A stretch of DNA of 35,721 nt from Acidiferrobacteraceae bacterium (GTDB taxonomy: Bacteria; Pseudomonadota; Gammaproteobacteria; Arenicellales; UBA868). The DNA is taken from NCBI GenBank assembly GCA_018698075.1, contig JABINT010000185.1:1-35721 (forward strand), given 5' to 3'. The position numbers were made by a program, and so were the translations under genes. The notes beneath the pieces were generated by a model. It had not been told where the DNA came from. It did not search any database and worked only from the letters and a program-made list of their open reading frames with translations. The stretch's first letter is position 1. Each line of letters starts with the position of its first letter. Positions 17,159 through 26,196 of the stretch are shown piece after piece.

Positions 17159-17467
17159 TTAGAGGTAGGATTTCCGTTCGCTACGCCGCCGGCCTGCACG
17201 CTGCGTTACCACACCGCGAATGACCCCCAGACCATCAATTCGGATTCGCGGGTAGCCTTGCGCCAGCGCTTGCAGTGACCAGTGTTCTGTCTCTATCACC
17301 AGTTGGCGTAGGATAACCCCGTTGCCATGTTCGGCAACGACAAAGGCGCCGTCACACACTGACCCGCCAGGCTCCACGATGACCACGCAGCCATCTTTAA
17401 ATTCAGGCGCCATGCTGTCCCCCAAGACCTGGAGCGCAAAGGGCTCGTTCGAGGCGCAACTGCTCAT
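17159..17467 (-). CDS. stand-alone S24/LexA-like peptidase-domain protein (102 aa), no HTH
   Basis: MSSCASNEPFALQVLGDSMAPEFKDGCVVIVEPG...GAFVVAEHGNGVILRQL...; ATG at 17467 immediately after the EI stop (TGACATG). ORF-track start at 17671 overlaps the EI gene and is rejected. Confidence 0.8.
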   Translation of the reverse strand: MSSCASNEPFALQVLGDSMAPEFKDGCVVIVEPGGSVCDGAFVVAEHGNGVILRQLVIETEHWSLQALAQGYPRIRIDGLGVIRGVVTQRAGRRRSERKSYL

Positions 17468-17468
17468 G

Positions 17469-19217
17469 TCAGCCGTCGATTTGGTTGAGTTGGTCGACCA
17501 GGTCGTACAGAGATCCGGTTTCCACGCAGTTGAGGATATCCGTAACCTGTCCTGGCAGCCCGGCCAGCGTGCTCTGGCGCACCTGCTGGCGGATTTCCAG
17601 TAGTTGCGAAGGCTCCATACTGAAATGACGCAGACCCAGTCCAAGCAATAGTCGGGTGAAAGCTGGGTCACCGGCCATCTCGCCGCACATCGAAACTGGG
17701 ATGTCGGCTTCGTGCCCGGCTCGAATCACGGTGCGGATCAGCCGCAATACCGAAGGATGCAGCGGATCGTAAAGGTAGTTGACGCTATCGTCGACACGAT
17801 CAATGGCCAGCGTATACTGGATCAGATCGTTGGTGCCGATAGATAAAAAGTCGAGTTTGCGCGCAAACAGGTCCGCTGAAACTGCCGCTGCGGGCACCTC
17901 GATCATGCCACCGAGCGGTACCTTCGAATTGAATGCCACCCCCTCACGCTCTAATTCGGCGCAGACTTCGCCAACCAATGCCAGGCTTTGTTCGAGTTCG
18001 TGCAAACTGGAAAGCATCGGGATCATTATCTGCGCATCGCCATGAACCGCTGCGCGCAAAATGGCGCGCAATTGTGGCTTGAACAGGGATGGCTCACTCA
18101 AGCACAGGCGAATGGCACGCAGTCCCAGCGCCGAGGTCGCAGTCGTCTCGCTATCAGGCCGACTGCCATCGACCTGCTTATCAGCGCCAAGATCCAGTGT
18201 GCGGATCGTAACCGGGCCTTCGACCCTGCGCAGTACGTGACAGTACGCTTGGTACTGTTCGTCTTCGCTGGGAGGCTTTGGGCGATTCATGAACAGGAAC
18301 TCGGTACGGTACAGTCCGACACCGGCCGCGCCGGCTGAGCGCAGACCTTCGATATCTTCAGGAAGTTCGATGTTGGCCAGCAGGGTGATCGCCTCGCCGT
18401 CTTGGGTCACTGCTTTCTCGTTCTTGAGCAGTGTCAGGCGTTGTTGATGTTCAAGATGCTGTTGCTGCAACTCGCGAAACTGCGTCAGCAACGGTTCGTC
18501 GGGTGCGACCAGTACCGTGCCGGTAGCTGCATCTACTATTAGCAGATCGTTATTGTGAATGGTGTCGATAACGTCATGCAGTCCAACAATGGCTGGCAGG
18601 CCCAGACTACGCGCAAGGATCGCTGTGTGGGATATGGGCCCACCCAGACTTGTCACAAAAGCCGCCATATTTCGGCCGCGCAGCATGATCGTGTCGGCAG
18701 GGGTCAGGTCACGGGCCACAATGATCTGCTCCGCCAAACTGCTACCCAGTGTTGCCAGGTCAGGCGGTTGCTCGCCCGGGCTGTGTGCCAACTCGTCCAT
18801 GATTCGCCCCACGACTTGGGCAACATCATTTTTCTTGCTGCGCAGGTAGGGGTCAGCGATATCCTCGAAAAAATCGATCAGCGTGTCGGCGTGACTTTTC
18901 AGTGCCCATTCGGCATTTTGCTGTTGTTCCTGTATGGTCTGTACCGGTTGCTGAGAAATTACCGGGTCGTCCAGCATGAGAAGGTGCACATCGATAAATG
19001 CGCTGGTTTCCGGTGGTGCATCGGTCGGTAGATTACGCTGGACTCGTTTGAGGTCGGCGCGCACCGCATCCACCGCGTGATTGAAGCGTTCGATTTCGCC
19101 AGACAACGCGGTGGCGCTGATGTGGTAACAGGGAATATCGTTATGCCCTTGATCGAGGACAATGGCGCGACCGATTGCGATTCCCCGGCCGATACCGGTG
19201 CCGCTAAGGGACAGCAT
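17469..19217 (-). CDS. ptsI: PTS enzyme I (phosphoenolpyruvate-protein phosphotransferase)
   Basis: LGGPISHTAILARSLGLPAIVG (active-site His), GLYRTEFLFMNR, SIGTNDLIQYTLAIDR, VSMCGEMAGDP. No N-terminal GAF domain. Confidence 0.93.
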   Translation of the reverse strand: MLSLSGTGIGRGIAIGRAIVLDQGHNDIPCYHISATALSGEIERFNHAVDAVRADLKRVQRNLPTDAPPETSAFIDVHLLMLDDPVISQQPVQTIQEQQQNAEWALKSHADTLIDFFEDIADPYLRSKKNDVAQVVGRIMDELAHSPGEQPPDLATLGSSLAEQIIVARDLTPADTIMLRGRNMAAFVTSLGGPISHTAILARSLGLPAIVGLHDVIDTIHNNDLLIVDAATGTVLVAPDEPLLTQFRELQQQHLEHQQRLTLLKNEKAVTQDGEAITLLANIELPEDIEGLRSAGAAGVGLYRTEFLFMNRPKPPSEDEQYQAYCHVLRRVEGPVTIRTLDLGADKQVDGSRPDSETTATSALGLRAIRLCLSEPSLFKPQLRAILRAAVHGDAQIMIPMLSSLHELEQSLALVGEVCAELEREGVAFNSKVPLGGMIEVPAAAVSADLFARKLDFLSIGTNDLIQYTLAIDRVDDSVNYLYDPLHPSVLRLIRTVIRAGHEADIPVSMCGEMAGDPAFTRLLLGLGLRHFSMEPSQLLEIRQQVRQSTLAGLPGQVTDILNCVETGSLYDLVDQLNQIDG

Positions 19218-19489
19218 TACTCATCTTCCTCGAAACGGTTGTTGATTAAGTGTTGCACCTGAGTCATGGCATCTTCAGCGTCAGCGCCGCTGGTGATCAC
19301 CGTGAGTCTGGTTCCCTGGGTGGCTGCCAGCATCATCAGCCCCATGATGCTTTTGGCATCAGCCTGGTGTTCGTTCTGGCGCAAAACAATATCGCTCTCG
19401 AATTGGTTTGCTGTCTTAACCAGTTTGGCGCAGGCCCGTGCGTGCAGGCCCAGCCGGTTGACGATCTGTAGCTCGCGCTGCAGTTTCAT
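19217..19489 (-). CDS. ptsH: HPr-family phosphocarrier
   Basis: NRLGLHARACAKLV (His15 region), SIMGLMMLAATQG. Confidence 0.92.
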   Translation of the reverse strand: MKLQRELQIVNRLGLHARACAKLVKTANQFESDIVLRQNEHQADAKSIMGLMMLAATQGTRLTVITSGADAEDAMTQVQHLINNRFEEDE

Positions 19490-20364
19490 ACAGTTTCGGC
19501 CTGGGCTATGGGGTGCAGGTCGCGATGGCGGATTTGTACCGAACGGTCAGCACTGTGGAACGTTTTTGCCAGGCGCTGGACCATGTACACGGAACGATGC
19601 TGTCCACCGGTACAGCCCAGGGCAATGGTCATATAACTACGGTCGCCGCTATCGAAATGCGGTAGCCAATGTGTTAGAAATGCGATGAGTTGATTGGCCA
19701 TCTCATGCGCCAGGGGGGAGTGTTCGAGAAAGGTGATCACTGGTGTATCCATCCCGGTCAGGTCACGCAGATCCTTTTCCCAGTAAGGGTTGGGCAGGCA
19801 GCGCAGGTCGAAGATATAGTCAGCATCTGCCGGCGTGCCGTGTTTAAAGCCAAAAGATTGAAACAATAGGGTTGGACCGCTTTGCAGTTCGCCAAAGGCG
19901 AATTCACGGATAACGGCGCGTAATTCATGCGGGGTCGTGATGCTGGTATCGATGGTCCGCTCAGCTGCGTCGGCCAGCGGAGCCAACAGGCGACGCTCCT
20001 CCAGGATGCCCTCGAGCAGGGGGGTATCTTTGTCGGTGAGCGGGTGACGTCGACGGGTTTCGCTGTAGCGCTGCAACAATCTTTTGTTGTCAGCTTCAAG
20101 GAAGACAATTCGAGCCGCAAAGCCCGCTGCACGCAGCTCGGCCAGGCCCAGATCCAGGGTTTGCAAGAATTCACGGTTGCGCGAGTCGATGCTGACCGCC
20201 GCGTTGCCCTCAGACCCGGATGAGGTGCGTTGCAGTTCCTGTGCCAACTGAACCAGCATGACAGCCGGCAGGTTATCAATACAAAAGTAGCCCAGGTCTT
20301 CCAGTGCGTGGAGGGCGATACTCTTGCCGGATCCGGACAGTCCGCTGACTATGATCAGATCCAT
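19486..20364 (-). CDS. rapZ: RNase adapter / P-loop protein RapZ
   Basis: MDLIIVSGLSGSGKSIALHALEDLGYFCIDNLPAVML...; ALGCTGGQHRSVYMVQRLA. ATG at 20364. Confidence 0.94.
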   Translation of the reverse strand: MDLIIVSGLSGSGKSIALHALEDLGYFCIDNLPAVMLVQLAQELQRTSSGSEGNAAVSIDSRNREFLQTLDLGLAELRAAGFAARIVFLEADNKRLLQRYSETRRRHPLTDKDTPLLEGILEERRLLAPLADAAERTIDTSITTPHELRAVIREFAFGELQSGPTLLFQSFGFKHGTPADADYIFDLRCLPNPYWEKDLRDLTGMDTPVITFLEHSPLAHEMANQLIAFLTHWLPHFDSGDRSYMTIALGCTGGQHRSVYMVQRLAKTFHSADRSVQIRHRDLHPIAQAETV

Positions 20365-20464
20365 GCTGGGCGTTCGCTGTGTTTGTCTCATGGCTAAGCG
20401 GGTCTTGCCGATGCTGTGAGTGACTGGGCGCCTTGTTTACTCAGGCGTGTCCACAGCGTGAAAC

Positions 20465-20947
20465 TCAAGTCAGCAGGCGGTACAGGGTATCGGCATCAGC
20501 CGCCTCGAAGATCTCTCGCCGGAACGACGAATCAGAAAATCCACCGGCGAGTTGGCTCAGTATTCTAAGGTGCTGATCAGTGGCCTCAGCCGGAACCAAC
20601 AGGCCAATCACGAGCGTAATGGGTTTGTCGTCGATAGCATCAAAATCCAGTGGTTGGTGTAAGCGCACTGCGGCAGCGATCGGCTCACTGATCCCGTTCA
20701 GGCGACCGTGAGGCAGGGCAATTCCGTGGCCAATACCAGTGCTGCCAAGGCGTTCACGCTCGTTGAGCACGGCGAACACGGTATGCTGATCCATGCCCGG
20801 CAGTTGCCGCGAGAGCAGTTCTGCCAGTTCTTCCAGCATGCGTTTCTTGCTTGATACCTTGATCGCCACAGCGACCCGGTCACGGGTCAACAGGGTACGC
20901 AGCGGACCCGCGCTGGTTGTTGCGGCGTTAGGTGCGGTCTGGCTCAT
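20465..20947 (-). CDS. ptsN: PTS IIA-like nitrogen regulatory protein (EIIA-Ntr)
   Basis: LGSTGIGHGIALPHGRLNGISEPIAAAVRL; operon position between hpf and rapZ. Confidence 0.92.
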   Translation of the reverse strand: MSQTAPNAATTSAGPLRTLLTRDRVAVAIKVSSKKRMLEELAELLSRQLPGMDQHTVFAVLNERERLGSTGIGHGIALPHGRLNGISEPIAAAVRLHQPLDFDAIDDKPITLVIGLLVPAEATDQHLRILSQLAGGFSDSSFRREIFEAADADTLYRLLT

Positions 20948-21272
20948 AGTTTTCTGACATCGTTTTGATACTGCCATCTATCTGATGATGATCAGTTGTT
21001 TTTTCCTTGTGTCGCATGGCCTGGCGGTCCAGTTTATCCATCATGCTGTCGATCGCGGCGTACATATCGACAGCCTTGCCGTGTGCATGCAACTGAATGC
21101 CTCGGGCGTTAACGGTCACCTCGGCAAGGTGGCTTGCTTTTTCTACGTGCAGGACCACATGGACTGTAGTGATCTCGTCAAAATGATGAACGAGGCGGTT
21201 CATTTTTTCACCGACATAATCACGCAGCGTATCAGTGATTTCCAGGTGCTGGCCGGTAATGTTGAGTTGCAT
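20928..21272 (-). CDS. hpf: ribosome hibernation promoting factor (HPF/YfiA family)
   Basis: MQLNITGQHLEITDTLRDYVGEKMNRLVHHFDEITTVHVVL; operon position. Confidence 0.92.
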   Translation of the reverse strand: MQLNITGQHLEITDTLRDYVGEKMNRLVHHFDEITTVHVVLHVEKASHLAEVTVNARGIQLHAHGKAVDMYAAIDSMMDKLDRQAMRHKEKTTDHHQIDGSIKTMSENYEPDRT

Positions 21273-21296
21273 GGAAAACCTCTTTTGAGAATCAGG

Positions 21297-22760
21297 CTAC
21301 AGGACACTTCGTCGCTGGGTCGCGGGTGGAATATTCATCTGCTCGCGGTATTTTGCCACCGTACGCCGGGCGATCTGGATGCCCTCGTTGTCGAGTATCG
21401 CTACTAGTTGGCTGTCGCTCACCGGCTTTAACGGGGCTTCGGATTCTATCACTTTGCGGATCCGCGCTTGTACCGCACGGGCCGAGGTTGCCGGCCCGGA
21501 CGACTCCCCCACCCCACCTGAAAAAAAATATTTGAGCGGATAAACCCCATGGGGCGTGAGCAGATGCTTTTGATCGACGGCGCGAGAGATGGTCGATTCA
21601 TGTAACTCGAGTCGTTGCGCAACCACGCGCATGGTCAGGGGAACCAGCGCCGAATCGCCGTGGTCCATAAAGCCTTGCTGGACATCAACGATCTCGCGTG
21701 CGACCCGCAAAATGGTGCTGTCCCGCTGTTCGAGGCTACGGATGAACCACTGGGCATTGCGCAGGTTCTCCTGCAGGTATTTCTGCGTTGGCGGGTCCTG
21801 GCCCCTGAGATACTGGCGGTAATGGTCGTTAAGCTGGACTCGCCGGGCGTTTTCCTGGGTTAAAGAGGTGGTCCAGCGATCGCCCTGACGACGCACCATC
21901 GCATCGGGGATGATACTGGTCGCCACTTGCTCGAAGAGGCGCTCGCCGGGCTTGGGGTCCAGCGAGTGGATCAAAGCCAGTGCCCGCGCGAGTGTCGGGC
22001 GGTCTATATCCAATAGCCGCACCAACTCATCGTAGCGGTGAGCCGATAACAGCGCCAAGTGTGTCTCGACCAACCGCTGGGCAGTGTTGAGTTCAGGGGT
22101 GTCGGGATCCAGTGCTGATAATTGCAGGGTCAGGCATTCGCGCAGGTCGCGTGCACCGATCCCAGGCCAGGACAACTGCTGTAACAGGTGTAGTACTGAA
22201 TTAATCTCGGAATCTTCCGGCGCCGTTTGTGGTGCCAGAATCTGACGTAATTCATCGTAGTTCACCGCCAGGTAACCTTGCGGATCAAGGCAGCCGATCA
22301 GGGCGCGGGCAATCCACTGATCAGATTCGCTCAGGCGGTGCAATGCCAGTTCGCCAAGCAGGACCTGCGTCATGCCGTCAGGGGGGTTTTGCCATTGTGA
22401 CTCAGCACTGACAGAAACACTCGAAAACGGGTCGAAACTGGACGAAGCCTGCGAAGATTGGTCCCAGCGGCGCTCTGAAGTTGCCGTGCTGTCCCAATAG
22501 TGTTCGTTGGGGTCATCCCGATCTGCATGGATCCCGTCTTCTAGTGCCGATTCCTCATCGGTATCGACGACGGGCAGATCTGGGAGTGGGGCATCCGGGC
22601 CGGTGGATTCAGCTTCCTCAAGAAATGGATTCGACTCCATGGCGCCGCTGATTTCCTGAGTCAGGTCGGCATACGACATCTGCAGAAGGCGGATCGATTG
22701 CTGTAACTGGGGAGTCAACTGCAGCCGCTGGCTGTGACCGATTTGAAGCGCCTGTTTCAA
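21297..22760 (-). CDS. rpoN: RNA polymerase sigma-54 factor (TTG start)
   Basis: LKQALQIGHSQRLQLTPQLQQSIRLLQMS N-terminus; RpoN box ARRTVAKYRE; TTG at 22760 chosen by similarity to MKQGLQ..LSQQLAMTPQLQQ. Confidence 0.94.
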   Translation of the reverse strand: MKQALQIGHSQRLQLTPQLQQSIRLLQMSYADLTQEISGAMESNPFLEEAESTGPDAPLPDLPVVDTDEESALEDGIHADRDDPNEHYWDSTATSERRWDQSSQASSSFDPFSSVSVSAESQWQNPPDGMTQVLLGELALHRLSESDQWIARALIGCLDPQGYLAVNYDELRQILAPQTAPEDSEINSVLHLLQQLSWPGIGARDLRECLTLQLSALDPDTPELNTAQRLVETHLALLSAHRYDELVRLLDIDRPTLARALALIHSLDPKPGERLFEQVATSIIPDAMVRRQGDRWTTSLTQENARRVQLNDHYRQYLRGQDPPTQKYLQENLRNAQWFIRSLEQRDSTILRVAREIVDVQQGFMDHGDSALVPLTMRVVAQRLELHESTISRAVDQKHLLTPHGVYPLKYFFSGGVGESSGPATSARAVQARIRKVIESEAPLKPVSDSQLVAILDNEGIQIARRTVAKYREQMNIPPATQRRSVL

Positions 22761-22797
22761 TTTTTTCCCTGTACCGGGTCGTAGAGCTGCGACACAG

Positions 22798-23523
22798 CTA
22801 CAAGCGGAAACTCGTGCCGAGATAGACCGAGCGCACCTCTTCATGTGCGAGGATATGCTCGGAGGTTCCGGAAGTCAGGACTCGGCCCTGCGTCAGGATG
22901 TAGGCGCGGTCACAGATATTCAATGTTTCCCGTACGTTATGGTCAGTGATCAGCAAGCCGATGCCCATATCTCGCAAGTCCGCGATGAGTTTCTGGATAT
23001 CGCCAACCGATATCGGGTCGATTCCAGCAAAGGGTTCGTCCAGCAGCATGAATGCCGGCCGCAGGCAAACGGCTCGGGCAATTTCGACCCGGCGCCGCTC
23101 GCCACCAGAAAGGCTGTAACCATAGTCGCCAGCCTTGTGAGCGATGCCAAAATGTTCCAGCATCTCGTCTGCTCGCTGTTCCCGGTCTGCACGAGCCAGA
23201 TCAGGCAGAGCTTCAAGGACAGCAAGCAGGTTCTCGCGCACCGTGAGGCGACGGAAAATAGAGGGCTCCTGCGGCAGGTAGCCAATACCTTTTCGCGCTC
23301 TTTGGTGCATTGGTAAAGTGCTGATATCTTCTGAATCCAGCCAGATGCTGCCGGCATCACGGCGCACGAGACCGCAGATCATGTAAAAGCAGGTGGTTTT
23401 GCCGGCGCCGTTTGGCCCCAGAAGGCCGACGACTTCCCCGCCGTTGACCTCAAGGTCGACCTCATCAACAACCACGTTGCCACCGAAGCGCTTAATCAAT
23501 CCTCGGGTTGTAAGTGTGCTCAT
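22798..23523 (-). CDS. lptB: LPS export ABC transporter ATPase LptB
   Basis: GLLGPNGAGKTTCFYMICGLV Walker A, LSGGERRRVEIARA signature, FMLLDEPFAGIDP Walker B; ATG at 23523. Confidence 0.95.
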   Translation of the reverse strand: MSTLTTRGLIKRFGGNVVVDEVDLEVNGGEVVGLLGPNGAGKTTCFYMICGLVRRDAGSIWLDSEDISTLPMHQRARKGIGYLPQEPSIFRRLTVRENLLAVLEALPDLARADREQRADEMLEHFGIAHKAGDYGYSLSGGERRRVEIARAVCLRPAFMLLDEPFAGIDPISVGDIQKLIADLRDMGIGLLITDHNVRETLNICDRAYILTQGRVLTSGTSEHILAHEEVRSVYLGTSFRL

Positions 23524-23574
23524 CAGGGTGCCATCTGCCGCCCGCATGGCGGGGGGCTGGTGCATTTAATCCGT

Positions 23575-24633
23575 CTAATCCGTCGTGCCAGGGCGTGCCA
23601 GCTTGCGCCAGTCATCTTGCCACTGCTCGGTCTTGCCGGGCTTGTGAATTCGGGCACTGGGTATCCAGGCCCTGAAATTTGCCGGGGGCTCAATCTGTTT
23701 CCAGTCGCCGCGCACCGCGATAACCCAGACCTTCTGTCCCTGGTTGGCTTCACCGGTCACCGTTGAGCCTGTTCCGGTCGAAGGAGCGGAACGCAGGCGC
23801 ACTCGCGAACCCGTCACCACTCCAACACCTGCACTGGATGAAACGAATTTTCCATAAATCCAGACTTTTATTCCTCGGGGCGCACTAATCTGGGCCCAGC
23901 CGTCGCTAGAGCGCAGTACCCGTACCGGGGTGTTAGCCGCCAGGGTGCCCAACTGGGGGGCGGTCACGCTGCGCTGGGCAAAAACCGTTGCTCCTTTGTT
24001 GCCGATATAACGCATATCAGATGTATTTACAGTCTCAACCTTCACTGTAGTGATAGGAGGTGTTGTTGCCGTGTTGCTGGTGTTTTTTGCATCAGGTTGG
24101 ATAACCAGCCGGGGCCGGCCTGAATCCCCCTGGGCGATGACCGTCGGTGCATCTTCGCCAGCACGGGTTGTACGGGTCGGTGCCGTGACTCCGCCACGCA
24201 CCTTCATTCGGTCCCGAGCCATATCGTACACAATGCGCTGACCTTCGATCGAATCCCGGCCTTGCCTTAGCTGGGCATCGGTAATGAAGGTAACGATATT
24301 GTGGACCTCGTCCAGTTCAATTGTCTGGCCGGTGCCGATAATGTCGTGATCTTTGCCTTCGGGCCTCTGGCGGAAAACAGCAGGGTTGCCCTTGGCCACC
24401 GCATGGTCCAGTTGTTCGCCGCGGTAAAAAAGTTCTATCTCGTCGGCGAGGATACGGATGGTGCCCTGGCGGACAGAGACATTGCCCCGGTAGATTCGCT
24501 TGCCACTGCCAAAATCCAATTCGACTTCATCGGCTTCAATCAACGCACTTTGGTCACGATCCGACTCCAGTGCCAGGGCGCTAAGTGGCGTTAGGGCGAA
24601 ACAGGCCAGCAGAAGGATCACAGCACGGTGCAT
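23575..24633 (-). CDS. lptA: LptA (OstA-like) with C-terminal extension containing two SH3b-like repeats
   Basis: N-terminal signal peptide and OstA-like domain (ALIEADEVELDFGSGKRIYRGNVSVRQGTIRILADEIELFY); residues ~207-330 contain two SH3b-like segments. Confidence 0.85.
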   Translation of the reverse strand: MHRAVILLLACFALTPLSALALESDRDQSALIEADEVELDFGSGKRIYRGNVSVRQGTIRILADEIELFYRGEQLDHAVAKGNPAVFRQRPEGKDHDIIGTGQTIELDEVHNIVTFITDAQLRQGRDSIEGQRIVYDMARDRMKVRGGVTAPTRTTRAGEDAPTVIAQGDSGRPRLVIQPDAKNTSNTATTPPITTVKVETVNTSDMRYIGNKGATVFAQRSVTAPQLGTLAANTPVRVLRSSDGWAQISAPRGIKVWIYGKFVSSSAGVGVVTGSRVRLRSAPSTGTGSTVTGEANQGQKVWVIAVRGDWKQIEPPANFRAWIPSARIHKPGKTEQWQDDWRKLARPGTTD

Positions 24634-24669
24634 AACTAAATTTTACCAAACCTGTTCGGCGGAGTTGGT

Positions 24670-25110
24670 TTAGCCACCGCGTTCGAGGCGAACGGTCAGG
24701 CGCTCGGTATGGGTAACGCTGCCGGGATCCCCTTCGCTGGGGTTCTGGGTGACCTTGACGTTGCCGGTGAGCAGCACCTCGTTGCCATCGCCCGACAGCC
24801 AGCCGGACTCACTGGTGGTATGGCGCAAGGGCTGATCGCCCTGATACTGCACGAGGCGTGGAGCATCCAGCAGCGAGGTGTTGTCGTCCGGGAAATGCAC
24901 TAAGCGCTGTGCCTTGAGTACGTAGATAACGCCAGCTTCGTCGCGGCCTGTCGCTGTGAAACTCTGGATGTAGTAATCGGGTTCATGTGTCGAGGACAGC
25001 GCGGGCTTGACCGCAGGGGGCTCCAACAGGCTGACCTGCAGCCAAATACCAAGTGCTGCCATAGTGCCCAGCACCCCCAGCAAGACCATTCGCTCAAGGT
25101 AGCGGCGCAC
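24670..25110 (-). CDS. lptC: LPS export protein LptC
   Basis: N-terminal TM, YYIQSFTATGRDEAGVIYVLKAQRLVHFPDDNTSLLDAPRLVQY; position between kdsD and lptA. Confidence 0.88.
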   Translation of the reverse strand: MRRYLERMVLLGVLGTMAALGIWLQVSLLEPPAVKPALSSTHEPDYYIQSFTATGRDEAGVIYVLKAQRLVHFPDDNTSLLDAPRLVQYQGDQPLRHTTSESGWLSGDGNEVLLTGNVKVTQNPSEGDPGSVTHTERLTVRLERGG

Positions 25111-25114
25111 GGAT

Positions 25115-26086
25115 TCAGAAGACTCCAGCGCGGATCAGATCCAGCGCATTCAGCGCGCCGGCTGGCCGGCCGTCAGCGTCCACCACGAAAACCCCATTGA
25201 TCGAATGACGCTGCATCAGCTCTACCACCTCGGCCGCCAGGGTGGTTGCAGGTATGGTGTGAGGTTTTTGCACCATGACCGAGCCCACCTCGCAACGGTT
25301 GACATCTACACCCTGGTTCAGCGAACGCCGAAGATCTCCATCGGTATAGATACCACAAAGCAGGCCGTCATCATCAATGACGCCGATCATGCCCAGGCGT
25401 TTGGCTGACATCTCGGCCAGCGCATCAAGCAGTGATGTCGTGTGGGTCACCAACGGCAGAGCGTCACCGGTATGCATGACGTCCCGAACATACACCAGCA
25501 GTCGCCGACCGAGTGCTCCACCGGGGTGCGAGCGGGCAAAATCGTCAGCACTAAAATCGCGTGCTTTGAGTACCGCAACTGCAAGAGCATCGCCCATGGC
25601 CAGCGTTGCAGTGGTGCTGGCCGTGGGTGCGAGGTTGTGTGGACACGCTTCGCGCTCGACGCTGACATCCAGGCAGACATCTGCAGCCGCGCCAAGCGAG
25701 GATGTGGTGCGCCCGGTCATCGCCAGCAGCGTAACACCCATGCGTTTTATGATAGGCAGGATGGTGAGTACTTCTGGGGTTTCACCAGAGTTGGAAATAG
25801 CGATGACGAGGTCCCCGGGCATGATCATCCCCAGGTCGCCGTGACTGGCTTCACCTGGGTGGACGAAAAATGCGGGTGTGCCGGTACTTGCCAGGGTAGA
25901 GGCGATCTTGCCACCGATATGGCTCGATTTGCCCATGCCGACGACCACCACCCGGCCGGCGCATTCCAGCAGGGCATGGCAGGCACGGGCGAAATTGTCG
26001 TCCAGCCGCTGCCCCAATTCTGCCAGGGCCTGGTGTTCGCGCGCGATTACCGCGCGGCCATCGGCAACAAAAGGGGATTCGGTCAT
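25115..26086 (-). CDS. kdsD: arabinose-5-phosphate isomerase (SIS + two CBS domains)
   Basis: VVVVGMGKSSHIGGKIASTLASTGTPAFFVHPGEASHGDLGMI and C-terminal CBS repeats. Confidence 0.94.
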   Translation of the reverse strand: MTESPFVADGRAVIAREHQALAELGQRLDDNFARACHALLECAGRVVVVGMGKSSHIGGKIASTLASTGTPAFFVHPGEASHGDLGMIMPGDLVIAISNSGETPEVLTILPIIKRMGVTLLAMTGRTTSSLGAAADVCLDVSVEREACPHNLAPTASTTATLAMGDALAVAVLKARDFSADDFARSHPGGALGRRLLVYVRDVMHTGDALPLVTHTTSLLDALAEMSAKRLGMIGVIDDDGLLCGIYTDGDLRRSLNQGVDVNRCEVGSVMVQKPHTIPATTLAAEVVELMQRHSINGVFVVDADGRPAGALNALDLIRAGVF

Positions 26087-26196
26087 GCCGGGAAATTACT
26101 CAAAGGATTGCTGATCTTGCGAATACCACGAAGCATAGGGTTCAATCCGGGTTATTCTAAAGGAAAGGCTTGAGCGAGATGGTCTAACGTTCTTTG

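Noticed and set aside
17468-17671. N-terminal part of the 170-aa minus-strand S24 ORF
   Set aside because: Lies within the EI coding region in another frame; the S24 domain starts cleanly at ATG 17467.
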